Shown: positions 48,330 to 57,254 of the stretch, in pieces
How the letters are laid out: every line of letters begins with the position of its first letter
Numbering within the stretch: the stretch's first letter is position 1
Assembly (NCBI RefSeq): GCF_004053875.1
Contig: NZ_SBIP01000008.1
Coordinates: forward strand, 1-64,000
Source of the DNA: Neorhizobium lilium
Lineage (GTDB): Bacteria; Pseudomonadota; Alphaproteobacteria; Rhizobiales; Rhizobiaceae
DNA length: 64,000 nt
Direction: 5' to 3'
Translations under genes and position numbers: made by a program
The notes under the pieces: generated by a model
Databases searched by the model: none
What the model was told of the DNA's origin: nothing
The model's input: only the letters and a program-made list of their open reading frames with translations

Positions 48330-49121
48330 ATGTTGCTGGTGCGTTCGGTCCTCTTCAACATCGCCTTCTATACCAACATCATCGTGCGGATGCTGGTGTT
48401 GTCGCCCTTCTATTTCCTGATGCCCCGCAAGGCTGCCTATCGCATCCCGAAGGCATGGGCGGCCTCCAACAACTGGCTGATGGCAAAGATCGTCGGTGCG
48501 ACCTTCGAGATCGAAGGGATGGAAAACATTCCGGAAGGCGGCTGCATCTTTGCGCCCAAGCACCAGTCCGCCTGGGATACGTTCGCGCTCCTGCCCTACC
48601 AGCGCGACCCCGTCTACATCCTGAAACGGGAGCTGATGTGGATCCCGCTGTTCGGCTGGTATGTCGCCAAGCAGAAGATGATCCCCGTCAACCGGGGCGC
48701 CCGCGGCAAGGTGATGGTGGACGTCATGCAGCGGACCAAGGCTGAGATGGCCGATGGACGCCAATTGATCATCTACCCGGAAGGCACCCGTCGCCCTCCC
48801 GGTGCCGAACCGCAATACCGCTACGGTATCGCCCGCATCTATCGCGACGTGCAGGTGCCCGTCGTGCCGATCGTCGCCCATTGGGGGCTGTTCTGGGGCC
48901 GCCGCAAGCTGATCAAGCATCCCGGCCGCTTCAAGGTGAAGATCCTGCCACCCATCCAGCCGGGCCTGGACCCGGATGCCTTCTACGCGCTGTTGATCGA
49001 GACGCTGGAAACGGCAAGCGACAGACTGCTGATCGAAACGGTCGACGCCAATCCGCATCTGCCGCTGCCGCCTGAGGCCGCCAGACGCGTTGCCGAACTC
49101 CGCGCTCAGCCAGCCGCCTGA
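48330..49121 (+). CDS. plsC: 1-acyl-sn-glycerol-3-phosphate acyltransferase
   Basis: PlsC adds the second acyl chain to make phosphatidic acid. The 263-residue protein has a hydrophobic N-terminus, the catalytic HQSAWD (HX4D, about residue 75), YPEGTRRPPG (about 147) that binds the glycerol phosphate, and VPIVAHWG. ATG at 48330 has GGGA nine bases before it. Its last 16 bases overlap the convergent ChaC-like gene. Confidence 0.95.
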   Translation: MLLVRSVLFNIAFYTNIIVRMLVLSPFYFLMPRKAAYRIPKAWAASNNWLMAKIVGATFEIEGMENIPEGGCIFAPKHQSAWDTFALLPYQRDPVYILKRELMWIPLFGWYVAKQKMIPVNRGARGKVMVDVMQRTKAEMADGRQLIIYPEGTRRPPGAEPQYRYGIARIYRDVQVPVVPIVAHWGLFWGRRKLIKHPGRFKVKILPPIQPGLDPDAFYALLIETLETASDRLLIETVDANPHLPLPPEAARRVAELRAQPAA

Positions 49122-49654
49122 GCACAATCGGAAACAGCAGCGCTAACCCTTTCCAGCCAGGGATCGCGGATCCCCATTTCCTTCATATGCGCAAGCGTGT
49201 TGGAGACATAAGCCTGGTTCGGACCGGACTGGCCATGCGATCGGTAGACGACCTCAGCGGCATCCTCGACCGCAAGCGCACCCGCATATTGCGGATGATG
49301 CCGATCGACGATGTAGCTCACCGCCCTGACCTGCCGCCGGTCTTGCAATGAGGCAGGCAGGACGCGTTCAAGATAGACATTGGTGACGAGTTCCCGGCGG
49401 CGCAGATAGTTGAGGACTTCCACGCGCTGCCCATCGCTAACCCGGAATGCCACCCCCAGGCAGGAGCCGCCTCGATCCAGCCCAAGCACGAGCCCGGGCT
49501 GTTGCGGTGTGCCACGATGCACATGTGACCAGACGCAGAGCGAGCGGCGAAAGCCGAAGACACGCGCAGGAATCCTCTCCTCGAAGACAAAGCCTGGGTT
49601 CCACATCAGCGACCTGTAGCCAAACACCCAAAATTCGTCCATATCGCGCGCCAT
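49106..49654 (-). CDS. Gamma-glutamylcyclotransferase, ChaC-like
   Basis: ChaC enzymes cleave glutathione to 5-oxoproline and Cys-Gly. The 182-residue protein starts MDEFWVFGYRSLMW shortly after the assigned ATG and keeps VWSHVHRGTPQQPG, GLVLGLDRGG and the catalytic Glu region VLNYLRRREL. The substrate-loop motif YGSL is here YRSL because one codon is AGG. An ATG four codons later is also possible. It is divergent from the DUF2125 gene. Confidence 0.88.
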   Translation of the reverse strand: MARDMDEFWVFGYRSLMWNPGFVFEERIPARVFGFRRSLCVWSHVHRGTPQQPGLVLGLDRGGSCLGVAFRVSDGQRVEVLNYLRRRELVTNVYLERVLPASLQDRRQVRAVSYIVDRHHPQYAGALAVEDAAEVVYRSHGQSGPNQAYVSNTLAHMKEMGIRDPWLERVSAAVSDCAQAAG

Positions 49655-49708
49655 GCCGTTTCCTCGTGCGCATACCGCGCGCGATCGCGACAAGCATTGG
49701 AGAAGATC

Positions 49709-50713
49709 ATGGCAGCGTCAAGCCGAACCGGCGTCAGCGGAAAATTGTGGCTGCTTGCCTGCCTCGTCGTCCTCTTCATTGCGCTCTACACCGCAGGCTG
49801 GTTCTACGCGGCATCGCTCCTGCGGGAAAAGACGCTGGCCATGCTCGGCAGTCGCGCATCCGATGGTTTTGCCGCTGAATGCGCCGATGCAGATTACCGC
49901 GGCTATCCTTTCCGCATCGGCCTGTTTTGCTCCAAGGTCTCAGTTGACGATAGGGCCAATGGCATCTCGGCCAGCTTCGGCGCCCTGCGCTCTGCAGCTC
50001 AGGTTTATGATCCCGGCCATATCGTATGGGAGATGGATTCGCCGGCCGAGCTGCGCTCCAGCCGTGGCCTCATCGTCTCCACCTCCTGGAAGAGCCTACA
50101 ATCCAGCGTCGTGACCAAGCTCAAGGGGGTAGAGCGGGCGGCCCTGGTGCTGCAGAACCCGAAGACCCACATCGTGTCTTCGGCGAACGGGCAGAGTTTC
50201 GACATCAATGCGGACCGTGCCGAAATCCACCTGCGCCAGAACGGCCCGGATCTCGACGCTGCCGTCACCCTTGACGGCACAGACACGGCTATGGAAGGCC
50301 TGCAGCAGCTTTTGCCCCGCCTGACGACGAGCGCCGATCTGACGCTTGTCGGGCGCGCCGGGATGATCGACGGCAGCGATCCCAACGGCATCTCCCTGCG
50401 TCAGACCAAGGGCGAGATGCGCGAGTTCCGGGCCGATCTCGGCGAGGGACGGGTGCTGCTTCTGTCGGGACCCTTTTCCTTTGACGACGAAGGCCGCATG
50501 TCGGGCAAGCTGAAACTGCGGGTGGAAAAGCTCGCCGCCTGGCAGGAAAGCCTGAGTCAGGCTTTCCCGGATCTTGGCCCGATGCTGCAGACGGCGACCA
50601 GCATGCTGTCGGCCCTTGGTGGCGGCGCCAATGCCTCGCTCGATATCACCATCAAGCGCGGCAAGATCCTGGCCGGTGGCCTGATCCCGATCGGCGAGAT
50701 TCCGCCGGTCTGA
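49709..50713 (+). CDS. DUF2125 family exported protein
   Basis: The 334-residue protein has an N-terminal signal or anchor helix (about 13-33) and the DUF2125 domain, with CADADYRGYPFRIGLFC near residue 60, containing two Cys that may pair in the periplasm. Alphaproteobacterial family, function unknown, possibly AsmA-like envelope role. Start at 49709 (MAASSRTG); GGAG lies nine bases before it. Confidence 0.88.
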   Translation: MAASSRTGVSGKLWLLACLVVLFIALYTAGWFYAASLLREKTLAMLGSRASDGFAAECADADYRGYPFRIGLFCSKVSVDDRANGISASFGALRSAAQVYDPGHIVWEMDSPAELRSSRGLIVSTSWKSLQSSVVTKLKGVERAALVLQNPKTHIVSSANGQSFDINADRAEIHLRQNGPDLDAAVTLDGTDTAMEGLQQLLPRLTTSADLTLVGRAGMIDGSDPNGISLRQTKGEMREFRADLGEGRVLLLSGPFSFDDEGRMSGKLKLRVEKLAAWQESLSQAFPDLGPMLQTATSMLSALGGGANASLDITIKRGKILAGGLIPIGEIPPV

Positions 50714-50721
50714 TCCTGAGC

Positions 50722-51651
50722 CTATTTCTTGACGTCCAGCGCGTGGCGGCCGAAGTCCGGCGCGTCCACGTCCTGACCGGCTTGGACGATGGAGCGGCGG
50801 ATTTCGCGGGTACGGCTGAAGAGTTCGAACAGCTTATCGCCCTCGCCCCAGCGGATCGCCCTCTGGAGATAGGCGAGGTCCTCTGAAAACCGCGCCAGCA
50901 TTTCGAGGATCGCGTCCTTGTTGTGCAAGCAGACATCCCGCCACATGGTAGGATCGGAGGCCGCGAGACGCGTGAAATCGCGAAAGCCCGAAGCCGAGTA
51001 TTTGATGACTTCCGATTCGGTCACCGTTTCCAGGTCGTCCGCCGTGCCGACGATGTTGTAGGCGATGATGTGCGGCAGATGCGAGACGATAGCCAGCACC
51101 TTGTCGTGATGCTGCGGATCCATTTCGTCTATCCGCGAACCGAGAGCCGTCCAGAAATCCTTCAGCCGCTCGAGCGCTACGGGATCGGTATCCGGCAGCG
51201 GCGTGAAAATGCACCAGCGCTCGCGGAAAAGTCCGCTGAAGCCGGCGTCCGGGCCGGATTTTTCAGTACCCGCCAAGGGATGCCCGGGGATGAAATGCAC
51301 ATGTTCCGGCATATGCGGCGCCATCTGTGCGATGACCGACGCCTTGGTGGAACCGACATCGGTGACGATGGCGCCGGGTTTCAGGCTGCCGGCAATCTGC
51401 TGTGCAACGGCTTCGGAGGCCCCAACGGGAACCGACACGATGACCAGATCGGCATCCTTGACCGCCTCTGCGGCGGACGGCGTATAGCGGTCCCCGAGAC
51501 CCAGTTCCTCGGCGCGTTTCAGGGTCTCGATGCTGCGCGTCGAAATCACCACCTCACCCGCCAGGCCGAGATCCTTGACGTCGCGCGCGATCGACGAGCC
51601 GATCAGCCCGATGCCGATCAGCGCTATGCGGTCGAAAAAGGGCTTCGTCAT
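50722..51651 (-). CDS. tyrC: Prephenate/arogenate dehydrogenase
   Basis: The enzyme oxidatively decarboxylates prephenate or arogenate in tyrosine synthesis. The 309-residue protein has the Rossmann motif IGIGLIGSSIA (about 12-22), the DVGSTKASV loop and the catalytic His in PGHPLAG (about 125) and SHLPH. No ACT or chorismate mutase domain is present, which fits the TyrC/TyrAa type. It overlaps hisC by four bases, the gene being second in the hisC-tyrC pair typical of alphaproteobacteria. Confidence 0.94.
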   Translation of the reverse strand: MTKPFFDRIALIGIGLIGSSIARDVKDLGLAGEVVISTRSIETLKRAEELGLGDRYTPSAAEAVKDADLVIVSVPVGASEAVAQQIAGSLKPGAIVTDVGSTKASVIAQMAPHMPEHVHFIPGHPLAGTEKSGPDAGFSGLFRERWCIFTPLPDTDPVALERLKDFWTALGSRIDEMDPQHHDKVLAIVSHLPHIIAYNIVGTADDLETVTESEVIKYSASGFRDFTRLAASDPTMWRDVCLHNKDAILEMLARFSEDLAYLQRAIRWGEGDKLFELFSRTREIRRSIVQAGQDVDAPDFGRHALDVKK

Positions 51652-52757
51652 GCACTGCGCCCCATGAATTCTCCGAGGGTTTCGATGACGCCGCGATTGG
51701 CCTCTTCGGAGCCGACTGTCATGCGCAGCGCGTTCGGCAGCCCGTAGCCTTTGACGGCGCGCAGGATATAGCCGCGGCTCGTCAGAAAGGCATCCGCATC
51801 CGGCGCCCGCTTGCCGTCCACGTCAGGAAAATGGATGAGGACAAAGTTGGTGACGGAAGGCGTGACCTTGAGGCCTATCGTCTCGAAGGCATGAGTGAGC
51901 TTGTCGAGCCAGAGCGTGTTGTGCTCGACGGCCTTTTCGACAAACGCCCTGTCGCGCACGGCAGCCGCACCGGCGGCTATGGCCGGCGCATTCATGTTGA
52001 ACGGCCCGCGCACCCGGTTGAGCGCATCGAGAATCGCAGCCGGGCCGTACATCCAGCCGACACGCAGCGCCGCCAGCCCGTAGACCTTGGAGAAGGTGCG
52101 GCACATCACGACATTGCTGTTGGCGGAAACGAGTTCCAGGCCAGCCTCATAGTCGTTCCTGCGCACATATTCCGCATAGGCGGCATCAAGCACCAGGATG
52201 ACATTCTTCGGCAGACCGGCATGCAGGCGGCGGATCTCCGAAACGGGAACGTAAGTTCCGGTGGGATTTCCCGGATTGGCGATGAAGACCATCTTCGTCC
52301 TGTCGGTCACGGCTGCCAGAATGGCATCCACATCGACCTGGCAATCGTTTTCCTTCACCTCGACCGGCTGTGCGCCAGCGCCCATGATCTGGATCTTGTA
52401 GACGAGGAACCCATGCTGGGTGATGATCGCCTCGTCGCCCGGCGCCAGGTAGACATGGCAGAGCAGGCCGAGAAGTTCGTCGGACCCGTTGCCGCAGATG
52501 ATGTTGGCGACGTTGAGACCATAGACGGAAGCGATGGCCTCGCGCAGCGCCATAGCCTGACCGTCCGGGTAGAGTTCGAGGTGGCTGGCCGCCTGCTGGA
52601 AGGCCTCGATCGCCTTTGGGCTGGCCCCAAGCGGCGTCTCGTTGGAAGAAAGCTTGAAGACACGGGCGGCGCCGGGAGCATGTTCCTTGCCCGGCACGTA
52701 AGCGGCAATATCGAGAATGCCGGGACGCGGAACGGGCTCACTCGTGACGATGCTCAT
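51648..52757 (-). CDS. hisC: Histidinol-phosphate/aromatic aminotransferase
   Basis: HisC transaminates imidazole-acetol phosphate in histidine synthesis and often phenylpyruvate or prephenate as well. The 369-residue fold-type I PLP enzyme has NPGNPTGTY (about 166-174), DAAYAEYVR, and the PLP Lys in FSKVYGLAALR (about 228). Coupling to tyrC suggests a role in aromatic amino-acid synthesis. Confidence 0.95.
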   Translation of the reverse strand: MSIVTSEPVPRPGILDIAAYVPGKEHAPGAARVFKLSSNETPLGASPKAIEAFQQAASHLELYPDGQAMALREAIASVYGLNVANIICGNGSDELLGLLCHVYLAPGDEAIITQHGFLVYKIQIMGAGAQPVEVKENDCQVDVDAILAAVTDRTKMVFIANPGNPTGTYVPVSEIRRLHAGLPKNVILVLDAAYAEYVRRNDYEAGLELVSANSNVVMCRTFSKVYGLAALRVGWMYGPAAILDALNRVRGPFNMNAPAIAAGAAAVRDRAFVEKAVEHNTLWLDKLTHAFETIGLKVTPSVTNFVLIHFPDVDGKRAPDADAFLTSRGYILRAVKGYGLPNALRMTVGSEEANRGVIETLGEFMGRSA

Positions 52758-52867
52758 CGTATCAACCTTCTGACTATGCCTTGGGGGCGGTGATCAAGGG
52801 GATTAGCGCCGGAAACGGCCTTTGTCGAGGGGCGAGGAATGGTCGGCGCCACCGGCGAAACGATGCC

Positions 52868-53608
52868 TTACCGGTTCCTCGTCGTCGGCACGCCCTGCGG
52901 CGCCAGGACGGGCACGAAGACCCGCCGCGAGGCGCGCGCCGCAACCGGAAGTCCCTGGTAGAGCCGCTTTTGCGCTTCGATCACCAGAACGCCGGAAAAG
53001 ACCGGCCAGAAGCGACGCCCGATACGGTCGAAGACGTGGCGCAGCTTCAGCAGCGTGCGTATCCTGGACGGCGGAAAGAACAAAGCCTCCGAGCTTGCGC
53101 CCGGCGTAAAATTCGCTTCCCGCAGCAGCGACGTCAGCTGGCCGCGCGAATAGGGTCGGCCGGATCCGAACGGCGTATGCTCCATGCGCGCCCAGACACC
53201 GCGCCGGTTCGGCACGACGATCACCAGCCGCCCGCCGGGTGCCAGTACCCGCCAGATCTCCTTCAGGCTTTCGCGCGGGTTTTCGGCAAACTCAAGCGAA
53301 TGCACCATCAGCACCCGATCCACCGAGGAATCGGGCAGCGGCAACTCCTCATCGAAGACGAGGGCCGTAGACGAGCGCTCTCCGGCCGGCCAGTTCACCG
53401 CCCCCTGCCCTGCCGGCATGAAGGCAAAGGTGCGCTCCGTATCCGCGCGGAAACGATCTAGGTAGGGCACTGCGTAACCCAGGCCCACCAGCCTCTCCTC
53501 CGGCAGCCGCGCCCAGAGCGAAGACAGCGCCACGGTAATCGACTGCTCGGCAACCAGGCCGAGCGGGGAATGGTAGAATTCTCGGAGATCGACGATATCG
53601 GCAGACAT
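52868..53608 (-). CDS. Class I SAM-dependent methyltransferase
   Basis: The 246-residue protein has a degenerate methyltransferase fold: the motif-I glycine loop is weak (LVGLGYAVPYLDRF), and later elements VDRVLMVHSLEFAENP and LKEIWRVLAPGGRLVIVVPNRRG are clear. Its substrate is unknown. It is divergent from gloB, a pairing common in rhizobia. Upstream start codons agree with ATG at 53608. Confidence 0.85.
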   Translation of the reverse strand: MSADIVDLREFYHSPLGLVAEQSITVALSSLWARLPEERLVGLGYAVPYLDRFRADTERTFAFMPAGQGAVNWPAGERSSTALVFDEELPLPDSSVDRVLMVHSLEFAENPRESLKEIWRVLAPGGRLVIVVPNRRGVWARMEHTPFGSGRPYSRGQLTSLLREANFTPGASSEALFFPPSRIRTLLKLRHVFDRIGRRFWPVFSGVLVIEAQKRLYQGLPVAARASRRVFVPVLAPQGVPTTRNR

Positions 53609-53693
53609 TTGCGAAATGATACCGGACAGCGGTTGGACTTCAAGTCTTCAACCCCTACATTGCCGCCAATGTTTTCATGAATGGGGTCTTTGG

Positions 53694-54464
53694 ATGCGTG
53701 CGTTGGAAATCGAAGTTTTCTCGTGTCGGACAGATAACTATGGCGTTCTCGTCCACGATCCCGAAACGGACCTGACCGCCACAATCGATGCACCGGAAGA
53801 GGGACCGATCCTCGAGGCCGCGGCGCGGCGCGGCTGGAAGATCACCCATATCTTCACCACCCATCATCACATCGATCACGTGGAAGCCAATCTCGCGCTG
53901 AAGGAGAAGTTCGGCTGCGAGATCATCGGACCGGTCAACGAGGCCCTTGCCATTCCCGGCCTGGACAAGACCATGGCCGATGGTGACGAATTCCATTTCG
54001 GCGAACACCTCGTGCGTGTGATCGAGACGCCCGGACATACTGCCGGACACATCTGCTATCATTTCCCCGACGACAAGATCCTGTTTGCCGCAGACACGCT
54101 ATTTGCTCTCGGCTGCGGACGGCTCTTCGAACGCACGGCAGCTGACATGTGGCATTCGCTTCAGAAGCTCTCTGTCCTGCCGGATGAGACGGCCATCTAT
54201 TTCGGCCATGAATATACACTGTCGAACGCCCGTTTTGCGGTGACCATCGATCCCGACAACGAGCGGCTGAAGGCGCGGGCCGAGCAGATCGAAGCAGACC
54301 GCGCGCAAGGCAAGTTCACCATCCCGACCATGATGGGGCTGGAGAAGGAAACCAATCCCTTCCTGCGAGCCGCCGACCCGGCCATCCGCCGCAACCTTGT
54401 GATGGAGAGCAAGACCAACGAGGAAGTCTTTACGGAGATCCGTAAGCGCAAGGACAATTTCTGA
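53694..54464 (+). CDS. gloB: Hydroxyacylglutathione hydrolase (glyoxalase II)
   Basis: GloB hydrolyses S-D-lactoylglutathione to lactate and glutathione. The 256-residue metallo-beta-lactamase-fold protein has THHHIDH (about 55-61), the third His in TPGHTAG, Asp in AADTLF and His in YFGHEYT, all metal ligands intact, plus the C-terminal substrate domain. The start at 53694 gives the family N-terminus. Confidence 0.96.
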   Translation: MRALEIEVFSCRTDNYGVLVHDPETDLTATIDAPEEGPILEAAARRGWKITHIFTTHHHIDHVEANLALKEKFGCEIIGPVNEALAIPGLDKTMADGDEFHFGEHLVRVIETPGHTAGHICYHFPDDKILFAADTLFALGCGRLFERTAADMWHSLQKLSVLPDETAIYFGHEYTLSNARFAVTIDPDNERLKARAEQIEADRAQGKFTIPTMMGLEKETNPFLRAADPAIRRNLVMESKTNEEVFTEIRKRKDNF

Positions 54465-54484
54465 TTAGGGCAGGCCCGACTTCA

Positions 54485-54916
54485 ATGGCCGAAACCGCGT
54501 CACAAGCACTCGATATCGTCCAGGCCCTCGGGATGCAGCCGCACCCGGAGGGTGGATGGTTTGTCGAAACCTTTCGCGATCAGGATGGAAGCGGTCGCGG
54601 AAGATCGACTGCGATCTACTACCTGCTGGAGGCCGGACAGCGATCTCATTGGCACCGGGTGCGCGATGCAGCCGAGGTCTGGCATTTCTATGCGGGCGAC
54701 CCTCTGAGGCTGAGGATGTCCGATGGCACGTCCATGGACGAAGTCGTTCTCGGTGCCGACATCGCGGCAGGCCAGCGCCCGCAGGCCGTAGTTCCGGCAG
54801 ATGTCTGGCAGTCTGCGGAGCCGTTTGGCGCTTTTACGCTTGTCGGATGCACAGTGGCGCCTGCCTTCGAATTCTCAAGCTTCGAAATGGCGCCGCCCGG
54901 CTGGGAACCGGGCTAG
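54485..54916 (+). CDS. Cupin superfamily protein, DUF985
   Basis: The 143-residue protein is a cupin_5 member with LGMQPHPEGGWFVETFRD, IYYLLEAGQRSHWHRV and AEVWHFYAGDPL. The family includes sugar-modifying-like cupins of unknown reaction. It follows gloB by 20 bases. Its TAG stop codon belongs to a truncated copy of the inverted-repeat terminus, so the original end may have been replaced. Confidence 0.88.
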   Translation: MAETASQALDIVQALGMQPHPEGGWFVETFRDQDGSGRGRSTAIYYLLEAGQRSHWHRVRDAAEVWHFYAGDPLRLRMSDGTSMDEVVLGADIAAGQRPQAVVPADVWQSAEPFGAFTLVGCTVAPAFEFSSFEMAPPGWEPG

Positions 54917-54931
54917 AGTGTGTCCGGGCTA
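54914..54931 (+). repeat. Solo terminus of the inverted-repeat element
   Basis: TAGAGTGTGTCCGGGCTAA matches the left end at 48009 at 16 of 18 bases before similarity ends. It contributes the TAG stop of the cupin gene, exactly as the full element does for the YdcF gene. Confidence 0.6.
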
Positions 54932-54933
54932 AT

Positions 54934-55818
54934 CTATTCAGCCGGCGCAGTACGGCTGCCCGGCCGGAGCATGTCGCGCGCGGCCAATAGAGCGCCACCG
55001 GTGATCAGCACGCAGGCAAGCAGGATTCGCCAACTTGGTTCGGCAAATCCAGACAGGACAAGGATGATGGTGGACAGAAGCGGCGCCGCATAGCTGGCAG
55101 CGCCGATCACCTGGATGTCGCCATTCTTGACGCCGTAGTCCCAGGCGTAGAAGGCAGCGCCGACCGGCAGAAGGCCGAGACCGACGACAGCTGCCCACTC
55201 CCTGGCATCCACCGGCCAGATCGTCTGCTCCAGCATGACATGACAGACGAAGGAGAGAGCCGCGGTCGCAAGGCAGAAGCCCGTGACGACATCGGTGGAC
55301 ACCCGGTCGAACCGCCGTGTCAGGAGCGAGTATCCGGCCCATGTGAAGGCGCAGAGGAAAGCCGCACCATAACCCAGGGCATAGCCGGCTTCGAAAGCCA
55401 GGCCGTTCCGCGACACGATGGCGAACGTGCCGCACAGCCCGGCCAGTGCCCCGACCAGATGATGCCAGCGGAGCTTTTCTCCGGGCAGGAGAGCTGAACC
55501 GACCACGATCAGGAGCGGCCAGAGATAGGCGATGAGCCCGGCTTCCACGGCCGGAGCGTTGCGCAAGGCGGTGAAATACAGGAAATGATAGCCGAACAAC
55601 CCGCCGATGCCGGTCAGCCAGACCTTTGCCGGCTGCTTCAGCAAGGCGATTCGCCGTGGCCTCACGGCGAAAAGCACCAGCCCCGGCAAGCTGCCGATGG
55701 CGAAGGTGATGGCGGATAGCTGGAAGGGCGGCATTTTTCCGGAAGCCGCCGTCATCAATGCCAGCAGCGACCACATCAGGATCGCCGTAAACCCGATCAG
55801 CGTACCCTTTGTCTTCAC
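54934..55818 (-). CDS. EamA/DMT family transporter
   Basis: The 294-residue protein has ten hydrophobic helices in two EamA repeats. The pattern KGTLIGFTAILMWSLLAL and the AYLWPLLIVV segment resemble the YddG-type aromatic amino-acid or metabolite exporters. Substrate is unproven. The start is GTG at 55818 with a purine-rich GGGGGCAGG upstream. Confidence 0.88.
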   Translation of the reverse strand: MKTKGTLIGFTAILMWSLLALMTAASGKMPPFQLSAITFAIGSLPGLVLFAVRPRRIALLKQPAKVWLTGIGGLFGYHFLYFTALRNAPAVEAGLIAYLWPLLIVVGSALLPGEKLRWHHLVGALAGLCGTFAIVSRNGLAFEAGYALGYGAAFLCAFTWAGYSLLTRRFDRVSTDVVTGFCLATAALSFVCHVMLEQTIWPVDAREWAAVVGLGLLPVGAAFYAWDYGVKNGDIQVIGAASYAAPLLSTIILVLSGFAEPSWRILLACVLITGGALLAARDMLRPGSRTAPAE

Positions 55819-55849
55819 CCTGCCCCCTCGACGCCATGGGGGCGTCTGT

Positions 55850-56623
55850 CTAGCCGCCGTACTTCACGGCGGTCACGTAAAGCTGCCCCATCCTCGTCGG
55901 GATGCGGGCATAGACGGGAGCATATACATTCGCCGGCTGTGCCTTGGCAAACCAGATCTCCATCGGCGTCTTCTTCAGATATTCGATGTCGCTGCGACCA
56001 CGGCGGAAGCCGGATTTCGGTTCGTACCGGATGGAGCAGACAATGGCGTCTCCCTTGAAGCCATCGGTTGAAAATGGCTTGGTTCCGGCTGGTGTCAGCA
56101 CCAGATCCATGCGGGACTCGCCGTCATAGATCGGCAGGCGGCTGGGGCACACCTTTGCGTTTCCGGGGAAGATCAGTCCGCTCAAGGGATCGAGGACAGA
56201 CTGGAGATCCTTGTCGCTGACGGGCACCCAATTGTCAGGGTTGCGACGCGGCGGCGGATCGATGGTCGTCTCCTTCACATTTCCATTGGCGTAAGCCACG
56301 TCATAAACGCGGGTCCGCTTGCCTGTCTTGTAGACGAGGTTGTAGTTGTCCGCCTGAAGCCGCTCGCCAACGACATGTCCGGACACGCTGGTTTCCGCCG
56401 AGACCCGGCTGATGATATCGGCGATGCCGGCCGACTTGAAGCTGCCGGTGATCTTGTAGCCTTTATCCTGAAAATCGCTGGTGAACCGGGCCGTGGCGAT
56501 CGGCAATATGCCGAGCGAGATATCGTACTCGCTCACATGTTGCCCATCGGCAGCAGCCATGGAAGCTGCCGAAAGGACAAAGGCAAGCATGGAGGCGGTG
56601 ACAATGCGAATGTGGGGAATCAT
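55850..56623 (-). CDS. DUF3108 family exported protein
   Basis: The 257-residue protein has a signal peptide (1-25, cleavage near MAAA/DG) and a DUF3108 domain (about 30-255). Such proteins are beta-rich and periplasmic; function is not known. I use ATG at 56623 because the upstream extension is not signal-like. It is divergent from rpmB, whose promoter lies in the gap. Confidence 0.87.
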   Translation of the reverse strand: MIPHIRIVTASMLAFVLSAASMAAADGQHVSEYDISLGILPIATARFTSDFQDKGYKITGSFKSAGIADIISRVSAETSVSGHVVGERLQADNYNLVYKTGKRTRVYDVAYANGNVKETTIDPPPRRNPDNWVPVSDKDLQSVLDPLSGLIFPGNAKVCPSRLPIYDGESRMDLVLTPAGTKPFSTDGFKGDAIVCSIRYEPKSGFRRGRSDIEYLKKTPMEIWFAKAQPANVYAPVYARIPTRMGQLYVTAVKYGG

Positions 56624-56752
56624 GGTCCGCCCGCGAAGCTGGAGGCAAAGTTTCAAAAGACTTTCGCCATATAGAGCGCGCAAGATGGCAAGAAAATAGC
56701 GGCTCGTCACGGTTTCCCGCCTTCACATAAGAGGAAGAGGCAAGGTTTTGGC

Positions 56753-56781
56753 TTGACGGGGCGAGCCTGTCTGACTATAGA
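56753..56781 (+). promoter_or_regulatory. Predicted sigma-70 promoter of rpmB
   Basis: TTGACG at 56753-56758, a 17-base spacer and TATAGA at 56776-56781 make a near-consensus promoter, with about 90 bases of leader before rpmB. Strong promoter expected for a ribosomal protein gene. Confidence 0.75.
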
Positions 56782-56873
56782 ACCGCAACTTTCCAATCAA
56801 GACCAGTTGGATCGGTGTGCCGGACATTGTCTGGATTAGACCGCCTGATTGAAGAAGAACAAAGGTGTTTCCC

Positions 56874-57164
56874 ATGTCTCGTGTATGCGAACTGACCGGC
56901 AAGGGCGTCATGACCGGCAACAATGTCAGCCATGCCAACAACAAGACCCGTCGCCGGTTCCTGCCGAACCTGTGCCAGGTCACGCTGATTTCCGATTCTC
57001 TCGGCCAGCGTTATCGTCTGCGCGTTTCGGCTCATGCCCTTCGCTCGGTCGAGCATCGTGGCGGCCTCGACGCCTTCCTGCTGAAGTCCGACGAAACCGA
57101 CCTGTCGATGCGCGCTCGCCTGCTGCGCCGCCAGATCGTCAAGAAGACCGCTGAAGCTGCCTGA
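56874..57164 (+). CDS. rpmB: 50S ribosomal protein L28
   Basis: The 96-residue L28 has the family segments MSRVCELTGKGVMTGNNVSHA, then NNKTRRRFLPNL and RVSAHALRSVEHRGG. It binds 23S rRNA in the large subunit. ATG at 56874 is used; an ATG three codons upstream is the only alternative. It stands alone between its promoter and a clear terminator. Confidence 0.97.
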   Translation: MSRVCELTGKGVMTGNNVSHANNKTRRRFLPNLCQVTLISDSLGQRYRLRVSAHALRSVEHRGGLDAFLLKSDETDLSMRARLLRRQIVKKTAEAA

Positions 57165-57198
57165 TCGGCATCAGCCTCTCGTTACATTCGGTATGAGG

Positions 57199-57233
57199 AA
57201 GGCTTGACCGGCACTGCTGGGCAAGCCTTTTCT
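57199..57233 (+). terminator. Rho-independent terminator of rpmB
   Basis: An 8-bp perfect stem (AAGGCTTG at 57199-57206 with 57222-57229) is followed by TTTCT. It lies 35 bases after the rpmB stop, directly ahead of the riboswitch candidate. Confidence 0.8.
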
Positions 57234-57254
57234 CTTGACCGCAGATCCCTCCAA

